Source: Nocardia donostiensis
Lineage (GTDB): Bacteria > Actinomycetota > Actinomycetes > Mycobacteriales > Mycobacteriaceae
Direction: 5' to 3'
Length of the DNA stretch: 39,707 bases
Assembly (NCBI RefSeq): GCF_002081715.1
Contig: NZ_MUKP01000042.1
Location: 1 to 39,707, forward strand
Both the position numbers and the translations under genes were made by a program. The notes beneath the pieces are model-generated. The model had not been told where the DNA came from. It ran no database searches and worked only from the letters and a program-made list of their open reading frames with translations. Of the stretch, positions 23,543 through 32,644 are shown piece by piece. Every line of letters starts with the position of its first letter. Positions within the stretch are counted from its first letter, which is position 1.

Positions 23543-24424
23543 TCACACGCTGAAATCGTAGCTGACGCCGGTCAGTTTCTCCGACAGATCCCACAGCGCT
23601 CGCGCAGCCAACTCGTCCCTGGAGCGTTTCGACGAACCGGAACGGCCCGGGTGCCCACGCATACCGCCCCAGCTCTCCGGGCCGTAATAGCCGCCGGGTT
23701 CAACCCGTGCGGCGGTGGCCGCGTACAACTCGGGCAGCGCGCCCATCTCGGCGGTCTGTGCGAACAGCCTGTTGCCGATCGCCATCACGACATCCAGGAA
23801 CGATTCGGTGTGCGACTGCAGTTCGGTGGACGCGTAACCGGGATGCGCGGCCAGCGACAGCTTCGACGATCCCGCGGCGGTGAGCTTGCGCTGCAGTTCA
23901 TAGGCGAACAGCAGATTCGCCAGCTTGGCCTGCCCGTAGGCCTGCCAGCGCTGGTATTTGCGGTGCTCCCAGTTCAGATCGGCCAGGTCGATGGTGCCGA
24001 TGGCGTGCGCACCGCTGGACACGGTGACGATCCGATCGGAGATCTTGCCGAGCAGTAGCCCGGTGAGCGCGAAATGGCCAAGGTGGTTGGTGCCGATCTG
24101 GGTTTCGAAACCGTCGACGGTGCGGCGGTACGGGACCGCCATCACCCCGGCGTTGTTGATCAGCACATCGGCCCGGTCGATGCCGTCGGCGAAAGCGCGC
24201 ACCGAGCTCAGGTCGGCGAGATCGAGTTCGCGCACCTCGGCGTGCTTGCCGATCCGGGCGGCGACAGCACGGCCTTTGTCGAGGTTGCGGCAGGCCAGCA
24301 CCACATGGGCGCCCGCATCGGCCAGCACTCGCGCAGCGACCGCGCCCAGGCCGCTGTTGGCACCGGTGACGAGGAAAGTTCGGCCGTGTTGATCGGGGAT
24401 ATCCCCGACGCCCCACCTACTCAT
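23543..24424 (-). CDS. Short-chain dehydrogenase/reductase (SDR)
   Basis: 293 residues. The cofactor motif TGANSGLG is at 20-27, NNAGVM at about 89-94 and the catalytic SS...YxxxK as VSSGA near 137 and YGQAK near 163. This is a classical SDR with an NAD(P)-binding Rossmann fold. The C-terminal 60 residues (WGGMRGHPGRSGSSKRSRDELAARALWDLSEKLTGVSY) match the retinol-dehydrogenase-like actinobacterial members. Substrate unknown. It may be read into the CMD gene downstream, although that gene has its own promoter. Start ATG at 24424. Confidence 0.88.
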   Translation of the reverse strand: MSRWGVGDIPDQHGRTFLVTGANSGLGAVAARVLADAGAHVVLACRNLDKGRAVAARIGKHAEVRELDLADLSSVRAFADGIDRADVLINNAGVMAVPYRRTVDGFETQIGTNHLGHFALTGLLLGKISDRIVTVSSGAHAIGTIDLADLNWEHRKYQRWQAYGQAKLANLLFAYELQRKLTAAGSSKLSLAAHPGYASTELQSHTESFLDVVMAIGNRLFAQTAEMGALPELYAATAARVEPGGYYGPESWGGMRGHPGRSGSSKRSRDELAARALWDLSEKLTGVSYDFSV

Positions 24425-24504
24425 GACGTGAGTCTAAGTCCGCACACCGGACCCCCACCCCAGCGAAACGACAGAACCGGCGGCACAAGCGCTTCCCCAT
24501 TCAG

Positions 24505-24523
24505 ATAGGGTTGCCTAACCTAT
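24505..24523 (+). promoter_or_regulatory. IdeR iron box upstream of the salicyl-AMP ligase gene
   Basis: ATAGGGTTGCCTAACCTAT matches the IdeR consensus TWAGGTWAGSCTWACCTWA at 15 of 19 positions. It lies 64 nt before the start codon of the ligase gene, in promoter range, and indicates repression when iron is abundant. Confidence 0.7.
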
Positions 24524-24586
24524 TGTCACCCCAGATATGCACCGCACGCACCGTCCCCCGCCGATCCGTTCTTTGTGAGGCACACC

Positions 24587-26203
24587 GTGAGTTCGACTTC
24601 CACCGCCCCCCGCGCCCACCGCGACGGCTATGTGCCGTTCCCCGACACAGCAGCGCAGGAATATCGCGCCGCGGGCTACTGGACCGGACGTTGCCTCGGT
24701 GACCTGCTGCGCGATACCGCGCGGCGCATCCCGGACCGGCAGGCGCTGCTCGCCGACCGCCCGCTGACCTATGCCGAACTCGATGCCGAAGCCGACCGCA
24801 TGGCCCATGGCCTGCTCGCCCTCGGTATCGCGCCCGGCGACCGGGTGGTGGTGCAACTGCCGAACGTGCCCGAATTCCTGACCGTGCTGTTCGGCCTGCT
24901 GCGGGCCGGAATCATCCCGGTACTCACCCTGCCCGCGCATCGCCGGGCCGAGATCGAGCATCTGGCCGGTTTATCCGGCGCTGTCGCCTATGTCATCGCC
25001 GACAACTCCGCCGGTTTCGACTACCGCGAGCTCGCCGCCACCGTGCGCGAAGCGGTGCCGACGCTCGAACATGTGCTGGTTCTCGGCGATCCCGGCGCAT
25101 TCACCGATCTACGTTCTGTGCCCCGCGACGGCGCCACCCTGCCCGAGATCGACGCGAGCGATATCGCGCTGATGCTGGTTTCCGGCGGCACCACCGGCCT
25201 GCCCAAACTGATCGCCCGCACCCACGACGACTACGTCTACAACGCGACCGCGGGCGCGCAGGTGTGTGCCCTGACCGAAGACGACGTCTACCTGACAGCC
25301 CTGCCTGCGGCGCACAACTTCCCGTTGGCCTGCCCCGGCATCCTGGGCACCATCGCTGCCGGCGGCGCGGTCACCTTTGTCACCGACCCGAGCCCGGAGA
25401 ACGCCTTCGCCGCCATCGAACGGCACCGGGTCACCGTCACCGGCGTGGTGCCGCCGCTGGCCCAATTGTGGTGCGCGGCCGTGGAATGGGAGGACGCCGA
25501 CCTGTCGTCGCTGCGGCTGTTGCAGGTCGGCGGCGCCAAACTGGCCGAGGTCAACGCGCGCGAGGTGGGGCCCGCGCTCGGGGTGACGCTACAGCAGGTG
25601 TTCGGGATGGCCGAAGGCTTGATCAACTACACCCGCTTGGACGACTCCGACGAACTGGTGTGCACCACACAGGGCAGGCCGGTATCACCCGCCGACGAGG
25701 TGCGGATCGTCGATGCCGACGGTAACGATGTCGCCCCCGGCGCGGAGGGCGAACTGCTCACCAGGGGGCCGTACACGATTCGCGGCTACTACCGGGCCCC
25801 CGAACACAATGCCCGCACCTTCACCTCGGACGGTTTCTACCGTAGCGGCGATCTGGTACGGCAGCTGTCCAGCGGCCACCTGATGGTGTCGGGCCGGATC
25901 AAGGACGTGATCAACCGCGGCGGCGAGAACATCTCCTGCGATGAGCTGGAAGAGCATCTGCTCGCCCATCCGGCAGTCCGCCACGCCGCGGCCCTTGGCC
26001 TGCCCGATCCCGCGCTCGGCGAGAAGGTGTGCGTGGTGCTGGTCGTCAATGGCGAGGTCCCCACCCTGGCCGAGATCAAATCTTTCCTCACCGAACGCGG
26101 CCTGGCCACCTACAAGCTCCCGGATGTGCTGCGCACGGCCGACAGCCTGCCCGTCACCGCGGTCGGCAAGATCGACAAGAAAGCATTGCGCGCAGATACC
26201 TGA
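24587..26203 (+). CDS. nbtT: Salicyl-/2,3-dihydroxybenzoyl-AMP ligase for siderophore synthesis (NbtT/MbtA-like)
   Basis: 538 residues from GTG 24587 (GTG 24575 is also in frame; GAGG at 24577-24580 suits the later one). It is an acyl-adenylating enzyme: LMLVSGGTTGLPKLIARTHDDYVYN (phosphate loop), FGMAEGLINYTRLDD, FYRSGDL and ...GRIKDVINRGGENISCDELE, ending with AVGKIDKKALR that carries the catalytic lysine. The PAAHNFPLACPG segment suits the aryl-acid-activating EntE/DhbE/MbtA subgroup. Activated salicylate would be passed to a carrier domain in nocobactin/mycobactin assembly. The rest of the assembly line is not in this window, as described for N. farcinica, where nbtS and nbtT sit apart from the main cluster. 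Confidence 0.88.
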   Translation: MSSTSTAPRAHRDGYVPFPDTAAQEYRAAGYWTGRCLGDLLRDTARRIPDRQALLADRPLTYAELDAEADRMAHGLLALGIAPGDRVVVQLPNVPEFLTVLFGLLRAGIIPVLTLPAHRRAEIEHLAGLSGAVAYVIADNSAGFDYRELAATVREAVPTLEHVLVLGDPGAFTDLRSVPRDGATLPEIDASDIALMLVSGGTTGLPKLIARTHDDYVYNATAGAQVCALTEDDVYLTALPAAHNFPLACPGILGTIAAGGAVTFVTDPSPENAFAAIERHRVTVTGVVPPLAQLWCAAVEWEDADLSSLRLLQVGGAKLAEVNAREVGPALGVTLQQVFGMAEGLINYTRLDDSDELVCTTQGRPVSPADEVRIVDADGNDVAPGAEGELLTRGPYTIRGYYRAPEHNARTFTSDGFYRSGDLVRQLSSGHLMVSGRIKDVINRGGENISCDELEEHLLAHPAVRHAAALGLPDPALGEKVCVVLVVNGEVPTLAEIKSFLTERGLATYKLPDVLRTADSLPVTAVGKIDKKALRADT

Positions 26204-26226
26204 GCCACGCTGTAGCGGCAGAGCGA

Positions 26227-26258
26227 GCATGGCGGCGTCACTGCTGACGCCGCCATGC
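26227..26258. terminator. Bidirectional terminator between nbtT and nbtS
   Basis: A perfect 14-bp stem, GCATGGCGGCGTCA (26227-26240) with TGACGCCGCCATGC (26245-26258) and a CTGC loop, lies in the 74-bp gap between convergent genes and can serve both. Confidence 0.85.
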
Positions 26259-26277
26259 CGGTACAACGTCTGAGCTG

Positions 26278-27603
26278 CTACGCCTTGCCTTGCGCCTTCA
26301 CCACATACGGCGCGACACTGCCCAGTTTCTCGCAGGTCTCCTCGAATTCACGCTCGGGCCGCGACTGCCCGACCACACCCGCGCCAGCCCGCAGCCACGC
26401 ACCCTCGGTGGTTTGGTACACCGCGCGCAACACCAGCGTCGCTTCCAGTGCCCCGGTCGGCGACACCGCCACTACCGCGCCGGAGTACAGCCCGCGCGGT
26501 TGGTTGTCGAGCCGGAAAATCGAGTCCACGCCTTCCCGTTTCGGGATGCCTGCGGCAGTCACCGACGGAAACAGCACCTCCAGTGCATCCCAACTGGTCC
26601 GGTCGGCGGCCAGGGTGCCGCGCACGGTCGATGCGAGATGCTGCACACTGCCGCGCTCGCGTACGGCCATGAAATCGGATACGGCGGGGGTACCTGGCTC
26701 GGCGACCGCCGCGATCTCGGCGAAGGAGGTCTGCACCGAAATAGCGTGCTCGGCGATTTCCTTCGGGTCGGTGACCAGGTCGGCTCTGGCCGCCATATCG
26801 ATGTCGGCGCCGAGCCCGAAGGCGCGGGTGCCTGCCAGCGGTTCGGTGGTCACCACCCGGTTGTCGTCGACCGAGGCAACCAGTTCCGGGCTGAAACCGG
26901 CCGCCTCCAATCCGCCGAGGCGCAGCAGGAAGGAACGCGCCGGGGTGTTATTGGCGCGGCCGAGCCGATAGGTGGCGGGCATATCCACCGCGAACGGCAG
27001 ATCGACCCGGCGCGACAGAATCACTTTCTGGTATCGGCCGGCCCGGATCTCGGCGACCGCTTCGGCCACTCGGTCGCGGTAGCCGGTGGGATCGAGGCGG
27101 ATGTCGACCGGATGCGGGCGCGGCAGGTCGCTCTGCTGCGATCCGGCGATCAGGTCGTGGATCTGGGCGGTCTCGTCCTCGGTCGCACCGCTGATCCGGA
27201 TACCGGATTCACTCACCCGGACCTCGATACGCGGAATCATCACGTGCACCAGCGGGGTATGCGGCTGCAGGTATTCGGTGGCGCTGAGCGACCAGGCGCA
27301 GAATTCGAATCCGATCCAGCCGTAGGCATTGCGCTCCGCCAGCGGCAGGGAGCCCAGTGCCGTGTCGACAGCCCGGGCCGGGCTGTCCGACCACCCGCTG
27401 GTGGTCGTGGTTCCATCCCAGGTCACCCGCAGCTCGGTGGCGTCGAGTTCGACACCGCCGATCGGGTCGGCTGCGAACACCCATTCGTCCGGGCGTTCGT
27501 AGACGATGTACTCACCGAACCGTTCGGCTACCGCGAGCCGGGACATCGCTGCCGCCGGATCCGTCACATGCTCGATGCGCGAGCGCTCGTCCGTGGTCGA
27601 CAA
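26278..27603 (-). CDS. nbtS: Salicylate synthase (MbtI/NbtS-like)
   Basis: 441 residues from TTG 27603, with GGAGG four nucleotides upstream. It is a member of the isochorismate/anthranilate synthase fold: YQKVILSRRVDLPF, FSPELVASV, TTEPLAGTRAFG, DPKEIAEHAISVQ, GSVQHLASTVRG, FPSVTAAGIPKREGVDSI and GLYSGAVVAVSPTG. The sequence and ~440-450 residue length are those of MbtI-type enzymes that convert chorismate to salicylate and pyruvate. The salicylate would be used by the convergent ligase. Two IdeR boxes precede the gene. It ties chorismate use to iron, near a DAHP synthase gene. Confidence 0.92.
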   Translation of the reverse strand: MSTTDERSRIEHVTDPAAAMSRLAVAERFGEYIVYERPDEWVFAADPIGGVELDATELRVTWDGTTTTSGWSDSPARAVDTALGSLPLAERNAYGWIGFEFCAWSLSATEYLQPHTPLVHVMIPRIEVRVSESGIRISGATEDETAQIHDLIAGSQQSDLPRPHPVDIRLDPTGYRDRVAEAVAEIRAGRYQKVILSRRVDLPFAVDMPATYRLGRANNTPARSFLLRLGGLEAAGFSPELVASVDDNRVVTTEPLAGTRAFGLGADIDMAARADLVTDPKEIAEHAISVQTSFAEIAAVAEPGTPAVSDFMAVRERGSVQHLASTVRGTLAADRTSWDALEVLFPSVTAAGIPKREGVDSIFRLDNQPRGLYSGAVVAVSPTGALEATLVLRAVYQTTEGAWLRAGAGVVGQSRPEREFEETCEKLGSVAPYVVKAQGKA

Positions 27604-27611
27604 CGAACCTC

Positions 27612-27630
27612 CAAGGTAACCCTGACCTAA
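27612..27630 (-). promoter_or_regulatory. IdeR-like box, proximal to nbtS
   Basis: CAAGGTAACCCTGACCTAA matches the IdeR consensus at 16 of 19 positions. It is immediately upstream of the TTG start and overlaps the region of the ribosome-binding site, so binding could block initiation or elongation. Confidence 0.6.
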
Positions 27631-27640
27631 CTTCGGTCGG

Positions 27641-27659
27641 TAAGGTTAGCATTACCTCT
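27641..27659 (-). promoter_or_regulatory. IdeR box, distal to nbtS
   Basis: TAAGGTTAGCATTACCTCT matches the IdeR consensus at 16 of 19 positions, about 38 nt from the start codon and 10 nt from the proximal box. Two boxes in tandem suggest tight iron control of salicylate production. The plsB gene starts further on, at 27797, so it could also be affected. Confidence 0.7.
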
Positions 27660-27796
27660 ACAACATGGGGTGTGTCAGTGGACATACCGGGCGGTTTTCG
27701 ACTCGCTTGCCGGAGTCCCTGCGCCGTCGGCCGCGGCGAGCTTGAATAGAGGCATCGCTGATTTCGCGGGAGGACCACGTTGCGCAGGACCGAACC

Positions 27797-30343
27797 ATGA
27801 TCGACCGCCGCGGCGCACCGCCGCCGCCCTCGACACCGGATGCACGCTCGGATTCGGTAGTCGTGCTGGTGGATTCGACGTCCAAGGTGGAACGTGAACT
27901 GATCGGCGCCTGGATCGGCGAAGGCGGGCTCACCGCAGAGCTGGGCCTCGATGCTCCGATCACCCAACTCGATCTCGACGCCGCCGCCATCGCCGACCGG
28001 CTCACCGGACGCGGCGACGATCCGCTGGTGGTTCCGGTGCGGGTGCTGTGGCTGCCCCCGGCACGCGATGGGGTCCGCCGGGTCGCCTTCACCGATCTCG
28101 CCATGTTCAGCAACCCGCGCAAACCGCACCGGCTGGCCCAGCGCAGGCTGATCGGCCGCGCACCGGACCGGCATCTGATCCTCACCGGTAGCCCAGCCCG
28201 ACTCAGCGAACTGCGCGCCAACAACCCCGCAGCTGCGGCCCTGCACGAGGCGGGCAGCTCCGAACCTTTCGCGCGGGCGGTGCTGCGCGCCGCTGTCGTC
28301 GCACTGGAACGCGCCGAACGTACCGTCATCGGCGACCGTTACAAGGTGCCGCGGCTGGTGGCCGAGGAAATCCTCGACTCCCCCGAATTCCTGCGCCGCC
28401 TCGAACTCATCGCCGACCGCATCGGCGCCGACGAACAGGACGTGTACCGGCGGGCGGAAAAAGCGCTGCGGGAGCTCGTCGCCGCACAGAGCAGACTGGT
28501 GTCGGACCTGTTCACCCAGGCCATGCGCCCGGTGCACGCCTCGACCTGGAAAGTGGAGAGCGACGACACCGGCCTGTGCGCGCTGCGGGACCTCAACCGC
28601 CGCTACCCGTTGGTGTTCCTGCCCTCGCACCGCTCCTACGTCGACGCATTCGTGCTAGGCGATGTCTTGGCCCGCAACGATTTCCCACCCAATCACGTGA
28701 TCGGCGGGGCGAATCTGCGGTTCTGGCCGATCGGTCCGATCGCTCGCCGCACCGGAACGGTGTTCATCCGCCGCAGCTTCGGTGACGACGAGGTATACAA
28801 GGCGGTGGTCGAGGAATACTTCGGCTATCTGCTGGCCAAACGGTTCAATCTGGAATGGTATTTCGAGGGCGGCCGCACCCGCACCGGCAAGCTGCGGCCG
28901 CCGCGCTACGGGCTGCTGAACTATCTGGCTACCGCAGTGCGCAGGAACCGGATCGAAGACGTGATGCTGGTGCCCGTGTCGATCACCTACGAACGGCTCA
29001 ACGAGCTGGGCGCCATCGCCACCGAGCAGGCGGGCGGTGTAAAGAAATCCGAGGGCCTGGCCTGGCTGGCCCGCTATGTGCGGAGTCAGCAGCATTCCGC
29101 GGGCCGGGTCTACGTCCGGTTCGGCACGCCGTTGTCGGCCCGCGAACGTTTGGCCGCGCACGGCGATCCGCTGACCGTCCCGCCGATAGCCATTCCGCTG
29201 CATCGCACGGACACCGCCGCACAGCCCGGCGAAACCACCGCTGTGCGCGAGGATCACAGCGAAACCGCCGAACTGGAACGCACCGCCGTGCAACGGCTCG
29301 CCTTCGAGATCGCTGTCGGCATCAACGCGGTCACCCCGATCACCGTCAACGCACTGGCCACCCTGGCCCTGCTCGGCGTGCAGGAACGCGCGCTCACCCT
29401 GCGGGAGGTGCGTCATCTGCTCACACCCGTACTTGGCTACATCGAGCGCCGTGATCTGCCGCGCGGCGAAGTGGAGGCGTTGCGCGACGAGCAGAGCCTG
29501 GCCGTAGTACTGGAGCAGCTGTCGCTGGCCCGGGTGGTCACCGTGTACCGGGGCGGCCTGGAGCCGGTGTACTCGATCGAATCCGGCGCCCATCTCGAGG
29601 CCGCGTTCTACCGCAACAGCGCGGTGCACTGGTTCGTCGACCGGGCGATCCTGGAACTGTCCATCCTCGCCGCCGCCGAAGCCGTCGTCGGCGATCCGGT
29701 GGTCGCAGCGGCGGTGGAACCGATCACCGCCGAGGTCGTGGTTCCCGAAGCGCCGCACCGCCAGGAAACCGATCCGCTGAGCGAAGGCTGGGCCGAAGCC
29801 TACCGGCTGCGCGACCTGTTGAAATTCGAATTCTTCTTCCCCGACCGCGCCGAATTCGCCGCCAATATGACCTCGGAAATGCTGCTGGTCGACCCGGACT
29901 GGTTCCAGCGCAGACGCGACAACACCGTGGGCGCCGATATCCTGGCGAAACTCACCGAGTCGGGGTTCATGATGGCCCACCGCGTGCTGCGTTCCTTCTT
30001 CGATGCCCAGCTGGTGGTCGCCGAACGCCTGGCCGCCCGCGATCCCAGCCTCGAGATCGACCGGAAAGAACTCATCACCGAATGCGTGGCCGTCGGCAAA
30101 CAGATGTTGCTGCAGCAGCGTTTGCACAGCCCGGAATCGGTGTCGACCGAACTGTTCACTTCCGCTGTGAAGCTTGCGGACAATCACGATCTACTCGCGC
30201 CCGCGGAAGCCGAATCCGCTTCGGCGCGAAAAGAACTCACCGCGCGCCGCACCGAATTCGCCGAGCAGCTTCGGGAAATCAGCAGGCGGATCTCCTGGGC
30301 CGCCACGCTCGACCCGTCCAACCGCCCACCCGCGGAGGCATAG
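27797..30343 (+). CDS. plsB: Glycerol-3-phosphate 1-O-acyltransferase (PlsB family)
   Basis: 848 residues from ATG 27797. The acyltransferase core holds motif I LPSHRSYVD (H-x4-D), motif II RRTGTVFIRRSFGDDEVY, motif III FEGGRTRTGKLRPPRYGLL and motif IV PVSITYERL, as in PlsB. The length is close to the ~800 residues of E. coli and mycobacterial PlsB. It adds the first acyl chain to glycerol-3-phosphate, feeding phospholipid and triacylglycerol synthesis at the membrane. The stop overlaps the GTG of the next gene, which encodes the second acylation step, so the two are translationally coupled. Start supported by AGGA seven nucleotides upstream. Confidence 0.93.
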   Translation: MIDRRGAPPPPSTPDARSDSVVVLVDSTSKVERELIGAWIGEGGLTAELGLDAPITQLDLDAAAIADRLTGRGDDPLVVPVRVLWLPPARDGVRRVAFTDLAMFSNPRKPHRLAQRRLIGRAPDRHLILTGSPARLSELRANNPAAAALHEAGSSEPFARAVLRAAVVALERAERTVIGDRYKVPRLVAEEILDSPEFLRRLELIADRIGADEQDVYRRAEKALRELVAAQSRLVSDLFTQAMRPVHASTWKVESDDTGLCALRDLNRRYPLVFLPSHRSYVDAFVLGDVLARNDFPPNHVIGGANLRFWPIGPIARRTGTVFIRRSFGDDEVYKAVVEEYFGYLLAKRFNLEWYFEGGRTRTGKLRPPRYGLLNYLATAVRRNRIEDVMLVPVSITYERLNELGAIATEQAGGVKKSEGLAWLARYVRSQQHSAGRVYVRFGTPLSARERLAAHGDPLTVPPIAIPLHRTDTAAQPGETTAVREDHSETAELERTAVQRLAFEIAVGINAVTPITVNALATLALLGVQERALTLREVRHLLTPVLGYIERRDLPRGEVEALRDEQSLAVVLEQLSLARVVTVYRGGLEPVYSIESGAHLEAAFYRNSAVHWFVDRAILELSILAAAEAVVGDPVVAAAVEPITAEVVVPEAPHRQETDPLSEGWAEAYRLRDLLKFEFFFPDRAEFAANMTSEMLLVDPDWFQRRRDNTVGADILAKLTESGFMMAHRVLRSFFDAQLVVAERLAARDPSLEIDRKELITECVAVGKQMLLQQRLHSPESVSTELFTSAVKLADNHDLLAPAEAESASARKELTARRTEFAEQLREISRRISWAATLDPSNRPPAEA

Positions 30344-31764
30344 TGGGCACCACGAACACGAGCCTCGACACCGCGATATCCGATATCCGCTCGGGCCAAC
30401 AGGGGCCGGCCATTGCCGCATTTTTCGATTTCACCGCGGTCTCCGACTCCGGCAGCCGGTACCGCGGACTCCTGCGCGGCCGGGACCGGAAAGTAGCCCA
30501 ACTGCTGCTCACCGGTATCCCCCGCGACGGCGGGGACGCCGCCTACGGTCGATACCTGCACACCGCAGGCGAACTGCTGGCCGGACGCACCGAGGACGAA
30601 CTCGCCGCGCTAGGCGACCGCCTGTTCCGCCGCGCCGGCTACGGCAGGTTGTATCCGGAGGCCTGGCGGTTGATCGCCGCGCATCGAGCCGCCGGTCACA
30701 CCATCGTGCTGATCAGCTCACTGACCGAATTCCAGGTCGCCCCCGCTGCCGCCGTGCTCGGTATCGACCATGTGCTGTGCACCCGGATGGTCGTGGTGGA
30801 CGGCAGGCTCACCGGGCAGCCCGCAGACAAGGTGCTGTGGCGCCAACGCAAGGCTGATGCCGCGGCCGAGTTCGCCGCCGCCGATGGGGTGGCCCTGGAA
30901 AACAGTTACGCCTACACCGGGGCGGCCGCCGACCTGCCGCTGCTGTCACTCGTCGGCCACCCCTGCACCACCTCCCCCGATACCGGCCTCGTCACCGCGG
31001 CCACCGAACGTGACCTGCCGCTACTGACCTTCCGGCCACGTAACCCACCTGATCCGGGCGACTATGCGCGGACATTCGCCGGATTCGGTGGGCTGATCGG
31101 CGGCTCGCTGTTCGGGGTGCTGGTCAAGTCCTACACTCGGCAGCGCAGGCCGATGGCCGATTCGCTGATGAAATACGGCACCGCCGCAACCTTGCGCCTA
31201 TGCGGGGTGCGGCTGCGGGTGACCGGGCAAGAGCACGCGCGCACCCCGCGGCCCGCCGTTTTCGTGTTCAACCACCAGAGCCAGTTCGATGTCATCATCG
31301 TGCCCGCGGTACTGCAGGGCGGGGTTACCGGTATCGGCAAGAAGGAACTGACCCGCAACCCGGTGTTCGGGCCGCTCATGCGGTTCGTCGGGGTCACCTT
31401 CATCGACCGCGGCGATACCGCGCGGGCGAAGGCATCACTGGAACCGGTGGTGGCGACGCTACGCGACGGCCTGTCGATCGCAGTCGCCCCGGAAGGCACC
31501 CGCTCCTACACCCCGGAGGTCGGTCCGTTCAAGAAGGGCGCATTCCATATCGCGCTACAGGCCGGAGTGCCGGTTATCCCGGTGATCATCCGCAATGCAG
31601 GCGAGCTGTCCTGGCGGGATTCGATGATCGTCCGCCGCGGCACCGTGGATGTGACGATCGGCGAACCGATCGACGTCAGCGGCTGGGACCCAGCCGATAT
31701 GCACGACGAGGTCGCCGCAGTCCGGCAGCTGTTCATCGACACGCTGCTGGATTGGCCGAGTTGA
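30343..31764 (+). CDS. plsC: HAD-like domain fused to 1-acylglycerol-3-phosphate acyltransferase (PlsC)
   Basis: 473 residues from GTG 30343. Residues ~20-230 form a HAD-IB-type domain: FFDFTAV (motif I), LISSLTEFQ (motif II) and AYTGAAADLPLLSLVGHP (motif IV). The second Asp of DxD is Thr, and the first Asp of the motif IV pair is Gly, so phosphatase activity is doubtful. Residues ~260-470 are the PlsC domain: NHQSQFD (H-x4-D), GKKELTRNPVFG, EGTRSYTPEVGPFKKGAF and VIPVIIRNAGEL. The fusion matches Rv2483c. It would make phosphatidic acid, following PlsB. Ends 12 bp before the convergent mannosyltransferase gene. Confidence 0.9.
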   Translation: MGTTNTSLDTAISDIRSGQQGPAIAAFFDFTAVSDSGSRYRGLLRGRDRKVAQLLLTGIPRDGGDAAYGRYLHTAGELLAGRTEDELAALGDRLFRRAGYGRLYPEAWRLIAAHRAAGHTIVLISSLTEFQVAPAAAVLGIDHVLCTRMVVVDGRLTGQPADKVLWRQRKADAAAEFAAADGVALENSYAYTGAAADLPLLSLVGHPCTTSPDTGLVTAATERDLPLLTFRPRNPPDPGDYARTFAGFGGLIGGSLFGVLVKSYTRQRRPMADSLMKYGTAATLRLCGVRLRVTGQEHARTPRPAVFVFNHQSQFDVIIVPAVLQGGVTGIGKKELTRNPVFGPLMRFVGVTFIDRGDTARAKASLEPVVATLRDGLSIAVAPEGTRSYTPEVGPFKKGAFHIALQAGVPVIPVIIRNAGELSWRDSMIVRRGTVDVTIGEPIDVSGWDPADMHDEVAAVRQLFIDTLLDWPS

Positions 31765-31776
31765 CAGCTACTACAG

Positions 31777-32496
31777 CTACACCGAGCGGCCGAACAGCAG
31801 CTTCCACGGCATGAGCGCCGATTCCAGCTGCACCTTCAGGCTCATCTTGGAGGCACCGAGCGTGCGTTCTTCGAACCGGATCGGCACTTCGGCGATGGTG
31901 ATACCGCGCCGCACGGCGCGGTAGTTCATCTCCACCTGGAACGAATAGCCGTTGCTGCGGATCGAGGCGACGTCGATGGCACGCAGCGTATCGGCCTGCC
32001 ACGCCTTGAACCCGGCGGTGGCGTCCTTGACGCCGAGCCGCAGGATCAGGTTCACGTAGAAGTTCGCCCACGCCGACAGCGCCTTGCGATACCACTTCCA
32101 TTCCGCGGCAGTGGAGCCGCCGGGCACGTAGCGGGAGCCGAGCACGACACCGGCGTCGGTGGTGGTGAGCTTGTCGAGCATGGCCGGGATGACCTCGGCC
32201 GGGTGCGACAGGTCGGCGTCCATCTGGATCACCACATCGGCGCCTTCGTCGAGGGCGCGGGTGATACCGGCCACATAGGCGCGTCCCAACCCGTCCTTTT
32301 CGGTGCGGTGCAGCACCCCCACGACATCGGGCAGTTCGACAGCGAGCTTGTCGGCGACATCGCCGGTTCCGTCCGGCGAGTTGTCGTCCACGACTAGCAC
32401 GTGCAGGTCGGCCACCGGCAGCGCCGTCAGCCGTTCCACCGCAACCGGCAGATTGTCCCGCTCGTTGTAGGTCGGCACAACAACGGTAACCCTCAA
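31777..32496 (-). CDS. ppm1: Polyprenol-monophosphate mannose synthase (Ppm1/Dpm1 catalytic domain)
   Basis: 239 residues from TTG 32496 with GGAGGG six nucleotides upstream. Glycosyltransferase family 2 features: VVVPTYNERDNLP at ~5-17, VVDDNSPDGTGD, DADLSHPAEVIP (metal-binding DxD) and a C-terminal TAGFKAW...NGYSFQVEMNYRAV...EERTLGASKMS, typical of dolichyl- and polyprenyl-phosphate mannose synthases. It makes polyprenyl-phosphomannose, the donor for lipomannan and lipoarabinomannan and for protein O-mannosylation. In M. tuberculosis the domain is fused to an acyltransferase (Ppm1); here it stands alone, as in other actinobacteria. Confidence 0.9.
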   Translation of the reverse strand: MRVTVVVPTYNERDNLPVAVERLTALPVADLHVLVVDDNSPDGTGDVADKLAVELPDVVGVLHRTEKDGLGRAYVAGITRALDEGADVVIQMDADLSHPAEVIPAMLDKLTTTDAGVVLGSRYVPGGSTAAEWKWYRKALSAWANFYVNLILRLGVKDATAGFKAWQADTLRAIDVASIRSNGYSFQVEMNYRAVRRGITIAEVPIRFEERTLGASKMSLKVQLESALMPWKLLFGRSV

Positions 32497-32644
32497 GGGT
32501 CGCCCTCCCTGCTCACCTGGTCGCGCCCGTCAGTCCGGGTACACCGGCCGCGAGCATTCGTTCTGATTCGGTGTGAACGGTAGCTGAACCGCCTGCCCGC
32601 GAGTTCAGCGCATCAGCCAAAGCTGCGCCATCGCCACACCGGGG

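Noticed and set aside
24524..24560. TGTCACC near 24524 as a second ECF41 promoter
   Set aside because: The next CGTC is 21 nt away, not 16, and the element overlaps the IdeR box region.
26290..27630. 446-codon frame antisense to salicylate synthase
   Set aside because: Same GC-bias effect; the minus strand holds the complete MbtI-type sequence and Shine-Dalgarno.
28655..30187. 510-codon frame antisense to plsB
   Set aside because: No recognisable domain and overlaps a clear PlsB enzyme.
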